Origin: an uncultured Opitutia bacterium
GTDB lineage: Bacteria; Verrucomicrobiota; Verrucomicrobiia; Opitutales; Opitutaceae
Direction of reading: 5' to 3'
Assembly: GCA_937952235.1 (NCBI GenBank)
Contig: CALFZM010000009.1
Coordinates: forward strand, 1 to 9,365
DNA length: 9,365 nt
Each line of letters begins with the position of its first letter. Position 1 is the first letter of the stretch. This document shows, piece by piece, positions 1 to 6,907 of this stretch. A program made the position numbers and the translations under genes. The notes under the pieces are model-generated. The model was not told where the DNA came from, ran no database searches, and saw nothing but the letters and a program-made list of their open reading frames with translations.

Positions 1-1
1 G

Positions 2-3000
2 AAGGACATTTTCAACGACCGCAACCGCGCCTGGGTGGTGAAGATCTGCCGCGAGGCCGCCGCCAACCTGGCCGAGCAGGCCCGCCGCCACACTCCCGCC
101 CGGCTGAGCCTCGACGCGCTTTACGAGCTGCTCGAGAAGACGCTCGTCGACAACAACGCTTACTTCGAGGCCAAGAGCCTCCTCCTGAACCGGGCGCGCA
201 AGATCGCGATCAACCGCGAGGCGGCCGCGCAGTCGAGCCTGCGGGTCATCCGTCGCAACAACCAGGTCGTGCCGTGGAACGAGCAGAAGGTGGAGATCGC
301 GGTCCGCAAGACCTTCCTTTCCCTCCAGCGCGATTCCGCCCCCGCGGTCGCCATCACCCGCGCGGTCTCCGAGCGGGTGCACTCCTCCAAGCAGTCCTTC
401 GTCCACATCGAGGAGATCCAGGACATGGTGCAGGAGGAGATCATGAAGGCCGGCCACTACAAGGTGGCCGAGGCCTACATCCTGTTCCGCGCCCAGCGCG
501 CCGTGGCGCGCGAGGCGGGACTCGACACCGATGCGGCCACCACGCCCGCGGAGGAGCCGGCGGCCGCCGGCCAGGCGGCGATGATCGTGGTGAAGAAGGC
601 CGACGGTTCGAACGTGTTCTGGGACGGCGCCGACCTGCGCAAGCGGATCGAGTTCGCCCGCATCGGCCTCGACCTGTGCCTCTCCAACGACGAGATCGAA
701 GCCGAGCTGCGTCGCTCGGTGTATGACCAGATTTCGCAGAAGGACCTCGATGCCACCATCGTCCTCAATTCGAAGACGCTGATCGAGCGGGACGCCGACT
801 TCGCCAAGTTCGCCGGCCGCATCCAGCTCACCTACATCTACGAGGAAGTTCTCGGCTGGGACATCACCCGCGACGGCATCGGCGCCCTCAAGACCGCCCA
901 CCAGCGCGCCTTCAAGAAATACCTCGAGCACGGCGTCGCCATCAAGCGCCTCAACCCCCGGCTCCTCGACTACGACCTCGACACGCTCGCCGCCGCCCTC
1001 GACCCGTCCTCCGACCTCGAGTTCGACTTCCTCGGCATCCAGACCCTCTACGACCGCTACCTCATCATCGACAAGACGCGGAAGCCCTCCCGCCGCATCG
1101 AGACGCCGCAGTTCTTCTGGATGCGCGTTGCCATGGGCCTGATGCTCGACGAGCCCGCCGCCCGCGAGGGCAAGGCCGCCGCGCTCTACGATCTCTACAA
1201 GACCCGCCGCTTCTGCAGCAGCACGCCCACGCTCTTCAACTCCGGCACCCTCCACTCGCAGCTCTCCTCCTGCTACCTCTACTACGTGGACGATTCCATC
1301 GAGGGCATCATGCTCCGCGGCATTGCCGAGAACGCCTTCCTCTCCAAGTGGGCCGGCGGCCTCGGCGGCTCGTGGACCGCCGTCCGCGGCACCGGCGCCT
1401 ACATCGGCGGCACCAACGGCGAGTCGCAGGGCGTCATCCCCTTCCTCAAGCTCCACAACGACCAGCTCGTCGCCGTCAACCAGGGCGGCAAGCGCAAGGG
1501 CTCCGGCTGCGCCTACCTCGAGACCTGGCACAACGACATCTTCGAGTTCCTCGAGCTGCGGAAGAACACCGGCGACGACCGCCGCCGTACGCACGACATG
1601 AATACGGCCAACTGGATTCCGGACCTGTTCATGAAGCGGATGGAGGCCCGCCAGACCTGGACGCTCTTCCGTTCCAACCAGGTTCGCGACCTGCATGAGT
1701 TGTACGGCGCCGCTTTCGAGAAGCGCTACCTCGAGTACGAGCGCCTCGCCGAGGAGGGAAAGATCCAAGGCCAGAAGATCGAGGCGCTGGAGCTCTGGAA
1801 GAAGATGCTCTCGATGCTGTTCGAGACCGGGCATCCGTGGATCACGTTCAAGGACGCCTGCAACCTCCGCTCGCCGCAGGACCACGCCGGCGTGATCCAT
1901 TCCTCGAATCTCTGCACCGAGATCACGCTCAACACGAGCAACGACGAGACCGCCGTCTGCAATCTGGGCTCCGTCATCCTCGAGACGCACCTCCAGCCCG
2001 ACGGCTCGATCGACCACGCCAGGCTCCGCGACACGATCCGCATCGCGGTCCGCGCGCTCGACAACGTGATCGACATCAATTTCTACCCGACCCCCGCGGC
2101 CAAGACGTCGAATCTCCGGCACCGCCCGATCGGGCTTGGCGTGATGGGTCTCGCGCACGCCCTCTACCTGCGCGGCCACGCCTTCGCCTCGCCCGAGGCG
2201 GTCGAGTTCAACGACGAGGCGATGGAGGCGATCGCCTACTACGCCTACGAGGCGAGCTCCGACCTCGCCGCCGAACGCGGCACCTACTCGAGCTACCGGG
2301 GATCGAAATGGGACCGCGGGCTCCTGCCGCAGGACACGCTCGACCTGCTCGAGCGCGAGCGCGGCGTCGAGGTCGACGTGCCGCGCGGCGGCAGGATGGA
2401 CTGGGCGCCGCTGCGCGCGAAGATCGCCGCCCAGGGCATGCGCAACTCCAACTGCCTCGCAATCGCGCCCACCGCGACGATCTCGAACATCACCGCGACC
2501 TCCCCCTGCATCGAGCCGACGTACAAGAACCTGTTCGTCAAATCGAACCTCTCGGGTGAATTCATCGTCCTGAATCCGTTCCTCGTGAAGGACCTCAAGG
2601 CCCGTGGGCTCTGGGATCAGGACATGATCGACAACCTGAAGTACTTCGACGGCGAGCTGAAGGACATCGAGCGCATCCCGGCCGACCTCAAGGAAAAGTA
2701 CCTCACCGCGTTCGACATCGACCACAAGTGGATCATCGACGCTGCCGCCCGGCGGCAGAAATGGATCGACCAGGCCCAATCGGTGAATCTCTGGATCAAG
2801 ACGCCCGATCTCAAGACGCTCAGCCACATGTACCGGCACGCCTGGCACGTGGGGCTCAAGACCACCTACTACCTCCGCAGCCTCGGGGCCTCCAACATCG
2901 AGAAGGCCACGGTCGCCGTGAAGAAGGAGGTCCGCGGCGCGATCAAGGAAGGCGCCGACGGCGGCCAGAACTCCGGCGACACCGGCGGTTCCCACGCCCC

Positions 3001-3091
3001 GATGCCGAAGAAGGCCTTCACCGACGCCGAGAAGAAGGCCTGCAGCATCGAGGCCATGCGTCGCGGCGAGGAGTGCGAAGCCTGCCAGTGA
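2..3091 (+). CDS. nrdA: Ribonucleoside-diphosphate reductase, large (alpha) subunit, class I, NrdAz-like with several ATP-cones; 5' partial
   Basis: This is the catalytic subunit of aerobic class I ribonucleotide reductase, which makes deoxyribonucleotides from ribonucleoside diphosphates in the cytoplasm with a radical-bearing NrdB partner. Residues here are numbered from the Val codon at 35, but the frame is open to the left edge, so the true start lies outside the window. The tail of one ATP-cone precedes residue 60. A complete cone spans about 69-157, and a cone-like segment about 183-262 runs into the catalytic barrel. Expected residues are visible: C413 (SSCYLYY) and C642 as the reducible pair, N625/C627/E629 in NLCTE at the active site, the phosphate-binding PTATISNI at 812-819, Y945-Y946 for radical transfer, and a C-terminal CEAC at 1014-1017. 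Long N-termini and a CSIE...CEACQ tail recall the NrdAz group of Pseudomonas and Chlamydia (from memory). No nrdB follows; a repeat and a terminator end the unit. Function is very secure; the subgroup is less so. Confidence 0.97.
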   Translation, partial: KDIFNDRNRAWVVKICREAAANLAEQARRHTPARLSLDALYELLEKTLVDNNAYFEAKSLLLNRARKIAINREAAAQSSLRVIRRNNQVVPWNEQKVEIAVRKTFLSLQRDSAPAVAITRAVSERVHSSKQSFVHIEEIQDMVQEEIMKAGHYKVAEAYILFRAQRAVAREAGLDTDAATTPAEEPAAAGQAAMIVVKKADGSNVFWDGADLRKRIEFARIGLDLCLSNDEIEAELRRSVYDQISQKDLDATIVLNSKTLIERDADFAKFAGRIQLTYIYEEVLGWDITRDGIGALKTAHQRAFKKYLEHGVAIKRLNPRLLDYDLDTLAAALDPSSDLEFDFLGIQTLYDRYLIIDKTRKPSRRIETPQFFWMRVAMGLMLDEPAAREGKAAALYDLYKTRRFCSSTPTLFNSGTLHSQLSSCYLYYVDDSIEGIMLRGIAENAFLSKWAGGLGGSWTAVRGTGAYIGGTNGESQGVIPFLKLHNDQLVAVNQGGKRKGSGCAYLETWHNDIFEFLELRKNTGDDRRRTHDMNTANWIPDLFMKRMEARQTWTLFRSNQVRDLHELYGAAFEKRYLEYERLAEEGKIQGQKIEALELWKKMLSMLFETGHPWITFKDACNLRSPQDHAGVIHSSNLCTEITLNTSNDETAVCNLGSVILETHLQPDGSIDHARLRDTIRIAVRALDNVIDINFYPTPAAKTSNLRHRPIGLGVMGLAHALYLRGHAFASPEAVEFNDEAMEAIAYYAYEASSDLAAERGTYSSYRGSKWDRGLLPQDTLDLLERERGVEVDVPRGGRMDWAPLRAKIAAQGMRNSNCLAIAPTATISNITATSPCIEPTYKNLFVKSNLSGEFIVLNPFLVKDLKARGLWDQDMIDNLKYFDGELKDIERIPADLKEKYLTAFDIDHKWIIDAAARRQKWIDQAQSVNLWIKTPDLKTLSHMYRHAWHVGLKTTYYLRSLGASNIEKATVAVKKEVRGAIKEGADGGQNSGDTGGSHAPMPKKAFTDAEKKACSIEAMRRGEECEACQ

Positions 3092-3093
3092 AC

Positions 3094-3250
3094 GGCTGAA
3101 CCGGGACGATGCCGTTGCGGTGGAGCCGCCTGTCCCCAGGCGGCTGACGTGCGACAGCCCGGTCGCAGCGGCTTGAGAACAAGCCGCTGCACCTTTCGGC
3201 GCGGCCGTTTTCGCGGCTGATTTGAGGGCCAACTGCAGCTTCCGGCTGAC
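3094..3250 (+). repeat. Structured extragenic repeat, copy A (three hairpins), behind nrdA
   Basis: This sequence of about 155 bp begins two bases after the nrdA stop codon. It is matched in reverse complement at 3921-4077, with roughly 85% identity over the 140-bp core by hand alignment. It folds into three successive hairpins: 3124-3145 (perfect 9-bp stem, 4-nt loop), 3165-3190 (perfect 11-bp stem, loop AGAA) and 3204-3217 (5 bp including a G-U pair). The heptamer CGGCTGA occurs four times, at 3093, 3141, 3214 and 3243. There is no open frame or transposase. It is best described as a repetitive extragenic palindromic element. Whether it acts as mRNA 3' structure, protein-binding site or passive mobile repeat cannot be told from this window. 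Confidence 0.85.
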
Positions 3251-3260
3251 AGGCAGGGGC

Positions 3261-3292
3261 GAGAGCCGCGGCGGACCTGCCGCGGCTTTCTT
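3261..3292 (+). terminator. Rho-independent terminator of nrdA
   Basis: A GC-rich stem, AGCCGCGGC at 3264-3272 paired with GCCGCGGCT at 3279-3287, encloses a 6-nt loop. It is followed at once by a T-rich run, TTTCTT, ending at 3292. Outer pairs at 3261-3263 with 3288-3290 can extend the stem by three, one of them a wobble. It lies about 170 bp behind the nrdA stop, after structured repeat A, so the repeat would be part of the nrdA mRNA 3' end. No other gene lies between, so nrdA appears to end its transcription unit here. Confidence 0.75.
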
Positions 3293-3405
3293 GTGTCCGG
3301 GCGGTCCGGCTTCTGCAGTTGACCCGGCGGGCGCGGCGCGTACTCCCTGATTTCACCCCCGGCGGCGCCCGCCGCTTACCCCCGAACTTCGATCCCGGAC
3401 CTGCC

Positions 3406-3906
3406 ATGAGCAGCTTTCGCGTTCGCCCGCTCTTCGAGCACACGGTCGAACTGCCCCTCGATCAGACCCGCGCGCAGCTCCTGCGCGCGTTTGCCGCCCA
3501 TGCCGCGCGCTTCGAGGTGCGCGACTTCCCCGGTTTCATCGGCCTCCACATCGGCGAGAAGGAGCGCCGCTATTGGTCCCCGCGGCTCTTCCTCGTGCTG
3601 GATCCCACCGAGACGGGCACCACGCGCATCCACGGCACCTACGGGCCCGAGATCGAGGTCTGGTCCGTCTTCCTTTACGGCTACCTCATCTCCGGTCTGC
3701 TCGGCATGTTCTCCGGCATCCTCGGCGGCGCCCAGCTTGCGATCGGCGCGGAGCCGTGGGGCTTCTGGGTCACGGGTGGCGCGGCCGTCGTGGCCGTCGT
3801 GCTCTACGCCGCCGCCCAGCTCGGCCAGAAGTTCGGCGCGTGGCAGACGTTCCAGCTTCACCAGGCTTACGAGCACGCCGTCGGACGGCCGACGGAGATT
3901 CACTGA
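3406..3906 (+). CDS. Small membrane protein of unknown function, two transmembrane helices
   Basis: I do not recognise the family of this 166-residue protein. The N-terminal part, about residues 1-85, looks like a soluble mixed alpha/beta region rich in alternating hydrophobic residues. It is followed by two hydrophobic helices at about 86-110 and 117-140 and a short polar C-terminal tail. There is no signal peptide or catalytic motif I can name. I chose the ATG at 3406 over in-frame upstream non-ATG starts because the sequence before it (Pro/Arg-rich) does not look like coding protein. Only a weak GGA at 3397 could serve as ribosome binding site. The gene stands alone: the nrdA terminator lies upstream and it converges on the thioredoxin-fold gene downstream. 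It is bracketed by inverted copies of the structured repeat. Coding is supported by length, codon pattern and clean helices. Confidence 0.75.
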   Translation: MSSFRVRPLFEHTVELPLDQTRAQLLRAFAAHAARFEVRDFPGFIGLHIGEKERRYWSPRLFLVLDPTETGTTRIHGTYGPEIEVWSVFLYGYLISGLLGMFSGILGGAQLAIGAEPWGFWVTGGAAVVAVVLYAAAQLGQKFGAWQTFQLHQAYEHAVGRPTEIH

Positions 3907-3920
3907 CGCGCCGCCGCCGT

Positions 3921-4077
3921 GTCAGCCGGACTCATGCATTTGGCCTTCGAGTCAGCCGTGAAGACGGCCGCACTGAAAGGTGGAGCGGCTTGTCTCAAGC
4001 CGCTGCGGCCGGGTCGGCCGAACGTCAGCCGCCTGGAGACTGGCGGCTCCACCGCAACGGCGTGCGTCCGGCTCAGC
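3921..4077 (-). repeat. Structured extragenic repeat, copy B, behind the thioredoxin-fold gene
   Basis: This is the reverse-complement partner of the repeat at 3094-3250. Read on the minus strand it begins at the stop codon of the thioredoxin-fold gene (4073-4075) and runs away from that gene, just as copy A runs away from nrdA. All three hairpins are present: 4027-4048 (7-bp stem), 3984-4004 (9-bp stem, 3-nt loop) and 3955-3968 (5-bp stem, fully Watson-Crick). Three CGGCTGA heptamers are kept on the minus strand, at 4025-4031, 3952-3958 and 3922-3928. It fills almost the whole 166-bp gap between two convergent genes, so it may also serve as a two-way transcription barrier, although no T-run follows its stems. 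Confidence 0.85.
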
Positions 4078-5125
4078 GCCGCACGAGCGAACCTTGGGTG
4101 ACCCGGGCCATCGCGGCGAGGTGATCGCGGATGTTTTCCGGTCCGCCACCGAAGCCATTGTACACGATCCGCCCGTGGCGATCGGTGATGAGCAACTGCG
4201 GGAAACTGCCTTCATGCGTGAGCGCGAGGTACGGCACGCGCTTCCAATCCGCCTGGCGTACGGCGGGCCAGGGAAGTTTTTTCTCGTTCATGTACTTCAG
4301 CATCTCCGCGTCCTGCTGGTCGCCGTTCAGCATCACGATCGTGGTCTCCCGCAGCTCGTCCTGATGCCGGTTCACGAAGGCGGCGAGCTCCGGCGACACC
4401 TTGTGGCACCAGCCGCACCAGTTGGCCCCCCAGAAGAACACAAAATAGCGGCTGGTCTCGAGATTGGCCGCCATGTGCGGACGCCCGTCCGGGCCTTTCA
4501 TGAGCGGGCGCAGGCTTCGTGCGAGGTGGGAGGAACGCTGCGCGGCATCGAGTTCAACGCGCTCCCACGCTCCCGCGACGACGTTGACGGTGTCCGCGGC
4601 AAACCATTTCAGCTCGCCTACGCCCTGCGGCACGATGCCGACCTGCCCGTCCTTGTGATAAAGAAATTGCGCGGGCAGTCCGGCGGGCAGCGCGCGGGTG
4701 CCTCCGTTGGGCAGCCGGATCTGAACGGGCATCGCCAGCGTCACCGTTTCAGGCCAGAGCGACGAATCCTTGAATACCGCCTCCGGGGTCAACGTCCGCT
4801 GCCTGGGTGTGAGCTTCGCCCAGCGGGCGTTGGCCTGTTGCAAGAGGTCGCATTGCGCCGGAAAGAGCCCGATCTGTCCGCCACTCTTCGTCTGCACGAA
4901 CACACCCTTCTCCGTGACGCTGAGGACTGGTACTTTCTGGCCCTGGTGGACCGTCTGGCCCGATTTCGAGCGGACATTGGCCGCGACCGTCACCGTGGCC
5001 GGCCAGCGCTCCGGTTTGCCGACGAGGTCGGCCAGGGTGAGGGTCGCAGGTGCGTCCGCCGCCGCGAGGCGGTCGCCGCCGGCGGACAACAGCAAGGTGG
5101 TGGTGAGCAGCAAGAGTCGGATCAT
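4073..5125 (-). CDS. Exported thioredoxin-fold protein with duplicated N-terminal domain
   Basis: This 350-residue protein begins with a short hydrophobic signal sequence, with likely cleavage after about residue 23 (LAAAD). Two copies of a roughly 65-residue beta-rich module follow, at about 28-93 and 111-180. They share TLT, WPxTVTV/L and a GQxGxxP ending. The C-terminal part, about 225-345, is a thioredoxin fold. It has the redox motif WCGWC with C237 and C240, and the cis-proline in SFPQ at P309. CGWC rather than CGPC is common in thioredoxin-like proteins outside the classical thioredoxins. It probably acts as a disulfide reductase or isomerase, or a redox-linked assembly factor, outside the cytoplasm; the partner is unknown. 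I chose the ATG at 5125 because AAGGAG lies 9 nt upstream and the signal peptide starts there; the longer frame from 5167 adds a charged leader. It is 132 bp downstream of the hydrolase gene on the same strand. Confidence 0.9.
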   Translation of the reverse strand: MIRLLLLTTTLLLSAGGDRLAAADAPATLTLADLVGKPERWPATVTVAANVRSKSGQTVHQGQKVPVLSVTEKGVFVQTKSGGQIGLFPAQCDLLQQANARWAKLTPRQRTLTPEAVFKDSSLWPETVTLAMPVQIRLPNGGTRALPAGLPAQFLYHKDGQVGIVPQGVGELKWFAADTVNVVAGAWERVELDAAQRSSHLARSLRPLMKGPDGRPHMAANLETSRYFVFFWGANWCGWCHKVSPELAAFVNRHQDELRETTIVMLNGDQQDAEMLKYMNEKKLPWPAVRQADWKRVPYLALTHEGSFPQLLITDRHGRIVYNGFGGGPENIRDHLAAMARVTQGSLVRR

Positions 5126-5134
5126 CACGATGGG

Positions 5135-5140
5135 CTCCTT
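5135..5140 (-). promoter_or_regulatory. Ribosome binding site that fixes the thioredoxin-fold gene start
   Basis: AAGGAG on the minus strand, with its GGAG ending 9 nt before the ATG at 5125. It is the only strong Shine-Dalgarno match among the starts in this window and favours the 350-residue product over the 14-residue longer one. Confidence 0.75.
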
Positions 5141-5188
5141 GGTTAAGGATGGCGCGCGCCGGGCCACCGTGGCCGGCGAAGGGATGGG

Positions 5189-5217
5189 ATTGCGCCACGC
5201 CTCCCGTGGGCCGTCAA
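5189..5217 (-). promoter_or_regulatory. Possible sigma-70-type promoter for the thioredoxin-fold gene
   Basis: On the minus strand TTGACG (5212-5217) is followed after 17 nt by CGCAAT (5189-5194). The -35 box matches five of six consensus bases; the -10 box matches only three. It would start transcription about 55-60 nt before the ATG at 5125 and would let this gene be expressed apart from the two upstream hydrolase genes. Chance occurrence is quite possible. Confidence 0.3.
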
Positions 5218-5257
5218 TGCCGGGCGTCCGGCCGCAGCGGAATCGCCCCGGCCGGCC

Positions 5258-6907
5258 TCACCGCACGACGGGCGCGAGGACGTGCGAGGCGTGCAGGCGA
5301 TGGTGGTGCACGGTGTGGGTGGCCTTGACCGGGTCCGTTGGAAAATCGATCGCGATCGGCCCGCCGTCCTGCGGGTTCGGCTCGTAAAACGGCGCGCCGG
5401 TGCTCGCGAGCGTCACGCGGATCCGGTGTCCGCGGTTGAAAATCTGGCTCAGCGAGCCCACGTCGAAGGCGACGCGGTACACGCGGCCGGGCTCCATCGG
5501 CACTTCGCGCTCCCAGCCCTCGCGGAAGCGGGCGCGGCGCACGTAGTCCATGATCAGGATGCTGCGGCCATCGGGATAAACGTCGGAGATGCGCACGATG
5601 AAGTCGGCGTCGCGCGCGGTCGACTCCACCCACAATTCCGCGCGCACCTTGCCGGTCCACTCCACGGGCTCCGCCAGCGGCGGGGTGGTGAAGGTCCGCA
5701 CGTCCCGCTGCTGCTCGAATGCCCGCGCGTCCCGCGCCCCGGGAAAGGCGGCGTACGGCAGGCTCATCGGGTTCGCCGGGTCGCTGATATAGCGCGTCGT
5801 CGACGCCGCCTCGCCGGGCGCCTCCTGGCCGAGCCCGCCGCCGTCGTGCAGGTAATACCGGGTGGGTGTCGACGGAACGGGCCAGTCGCTGGCCGTACGC
5901 CAGACGTTGCCGGGCGCTCCGGGCTCGTCCACCGCCCCCATGACGTAGTAGCGCACCGCCGGCTCCCGCTCCACGCCGTTGTCGATGCCCTTCAGGTGGT
6001 GGTCGAACCAGCGCAGGCGGTGCGCCGCCGTGTCGAAGCGCGCGTTTTCCGGATACTCGAGCTCGCCGATCCGGTTGCCCTTGGGCAGGCCGCCGTGCAG
6101 CCAGGGGCCGACCACGAGTTGCTGCCGGCCGCGGGAGCCGGGGCCGCCGCGATGCTGCCGGCCGATGAAACTCTCGATCGAGCCGACCGACATGAAATCG
6201 TACCAACTGCCGACGGTGAAGCAGGGCACGTTCATCCGGGCAACGTGCAGCGAGGAGTCCTCGGCCCGCCAGTAGTCGTCATAGGTCGGATGACGGAACC
6301 ACTCGGCGAGCAGCGCGCGGTGGTCGGCCGGATCGCGCGCCGCCTCCATTTTCTTGAAACGCTCCGGTTTCGCCGCGCCGCCGATCCGGTAGCCCTCGTG
6401 AAACAGGCTCAGGCCCGTGTCGGACATGTACTGGCACACCAGGTGCGGCGGCCGCGTCACGGCGAGGAAGTTCTGCGCGAATCCGCCCTGCGAGCCGCCG
6501 AACGTGCCCACCTTCCCGTTGCTCCACGGCTGCGCGGCGAACCATTCGACGAGGTCGTAGCCGTCCTGCTGCTCGCCCCAGCCGAGCGCGCGGTAGCCGC
6601 GCCACACGCCTTCCGAACGCTGCGCGCCGCGGAAGCTCACGCGTGCCGCCACGTACCCATGCGCGGCGATGGCCGCGAGTTCCCGGCGGGAGGCCGCGCC
6701 GGTGATCACGGCGTAGCGCTGCTCGAACACGACGGGCCAGGGCCCGCCCGTCCGCGGGCGGTACACGTACGCCGACAGCCGCGTGCCGTCGCGCATCGGG
6801 ATCATGCGGTGCTCCTCCTGCACCGCGCCGAGGTCGAGCGGCGGCAGCTCCGCGGCGGCGACCGCGAGCGGAAGGATCAGCCCGGCCAGCAGGCGGAGCG
6901 GGTTCAT
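5258..6907 (-). CDS. Exported CocE/NonD-family serine hydrolase (X-Pro dipeptidyl-peptidase S15 fold)
   Basis: This 549-residue protein has a hydrophobic signal peptide, residues 1-19, ending AVAAAE. An alpha/beta-hydrolase domain follows, with a C-terminal beta-sandwich from about residue 345. The catalytic triad is visible: S139 in GGSQGG, D237 in GSWYDF and H271 in GPWLHGG, each in the local context known from CocE-type enzymes. The SFRG segment near 91-94 fits the usual conserved strand of this family. Members cleave esters or amides, including cocaine, acyl amino-acid esters, glutaryl-cephalosporin side chains and X-Pro peptides; the substrate here cannot be predicted. The ATG at 6907 overlaps the TGA of the upstream dimethylformamidase-like gene as ATGA, and there is no Shine-Dalgarno sequence, so its translation is probably coupled to that gene. 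A longer open frame runs on to 8716, but it is a shadow of the upstream gene. Confidence 0.93.
   Translation of the reverse strand: MNPLRLLAGLILPLAVAAAELPPLDLGAVQEEHRMIPMRDGTRLSAYVYRPRTGGPWPVVFEQRYAVITGAASRRELAAIAAHGYVAARVSFRGAQRSEGVWRGYRALGWGEQQDGYDLVEWFAAQPWSNGKVGTFGGSQGGFAQNFLAVTRPPHLVCQYMSDTGLSLFHEGYRIGGAAKPERFKKMEAARDPADHRALLAEWFRHPTYDDYWRAEDSSLHVARMNVPCFTVGSWYDFMSVGSIESFIGRQHRGGPGSRGRQQLVVGPWLHGGLPKGNRIGELEYPENARFDTAAHRLRWFDHHLKGIDNGVEREPAVRYYVMGAVDEPGAPGNVWRTASDWPVPSTPTRYYLHDGGGLGQEAPGEAASTTRYISDPANPMSLPYAAFPGARDARAFEQQRDVRTFTTPPLAEPVEWTGKVRAELWVESTARDADFIVRISDVYPDGRSILIMDYVRRARFREGWEREVPMEPGRVYRVAFDVGSLSQIFNRGHRIRVTLASTGAPFYEPNPQDGGPIAIDFPTDPVKATHTVHHHRLHASHVLAPVVR

Noticed and set aside
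3319..3347. TTGACC as a possible -35 box for the small membrane protein gene
   Set aside because: No acceptable -10 box at 16-18 nt spacing (best TACTCC, two of six).
3361..3373. GGCGG/CCGCC hairpin before the small membrane protein gene
   Set aside because: Five-bp stem in very GC-rich sequence, expected by chance.
3980..5146. Plus-strand frame of 388 codons opposite the thioredoxin-fold gene
   Set aside because: Antisense shadow; the minus strand shows a signal peptide, CGWC and a strong ribosome binding site.
5126..5167. Longer start of the thioredoxin-fold gene at 5167
   Set aside because: It would place 14 charged residues before the signal peptide and bypass the AAGGAG site.
5156..5178. 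Inverted repeat with GGCCA/TGGCC core between the hydrolase and thioredoxin-fold genes
   Set aside because: Short stem with a bulge and no T-run on the minus strand, so not called a terminator.
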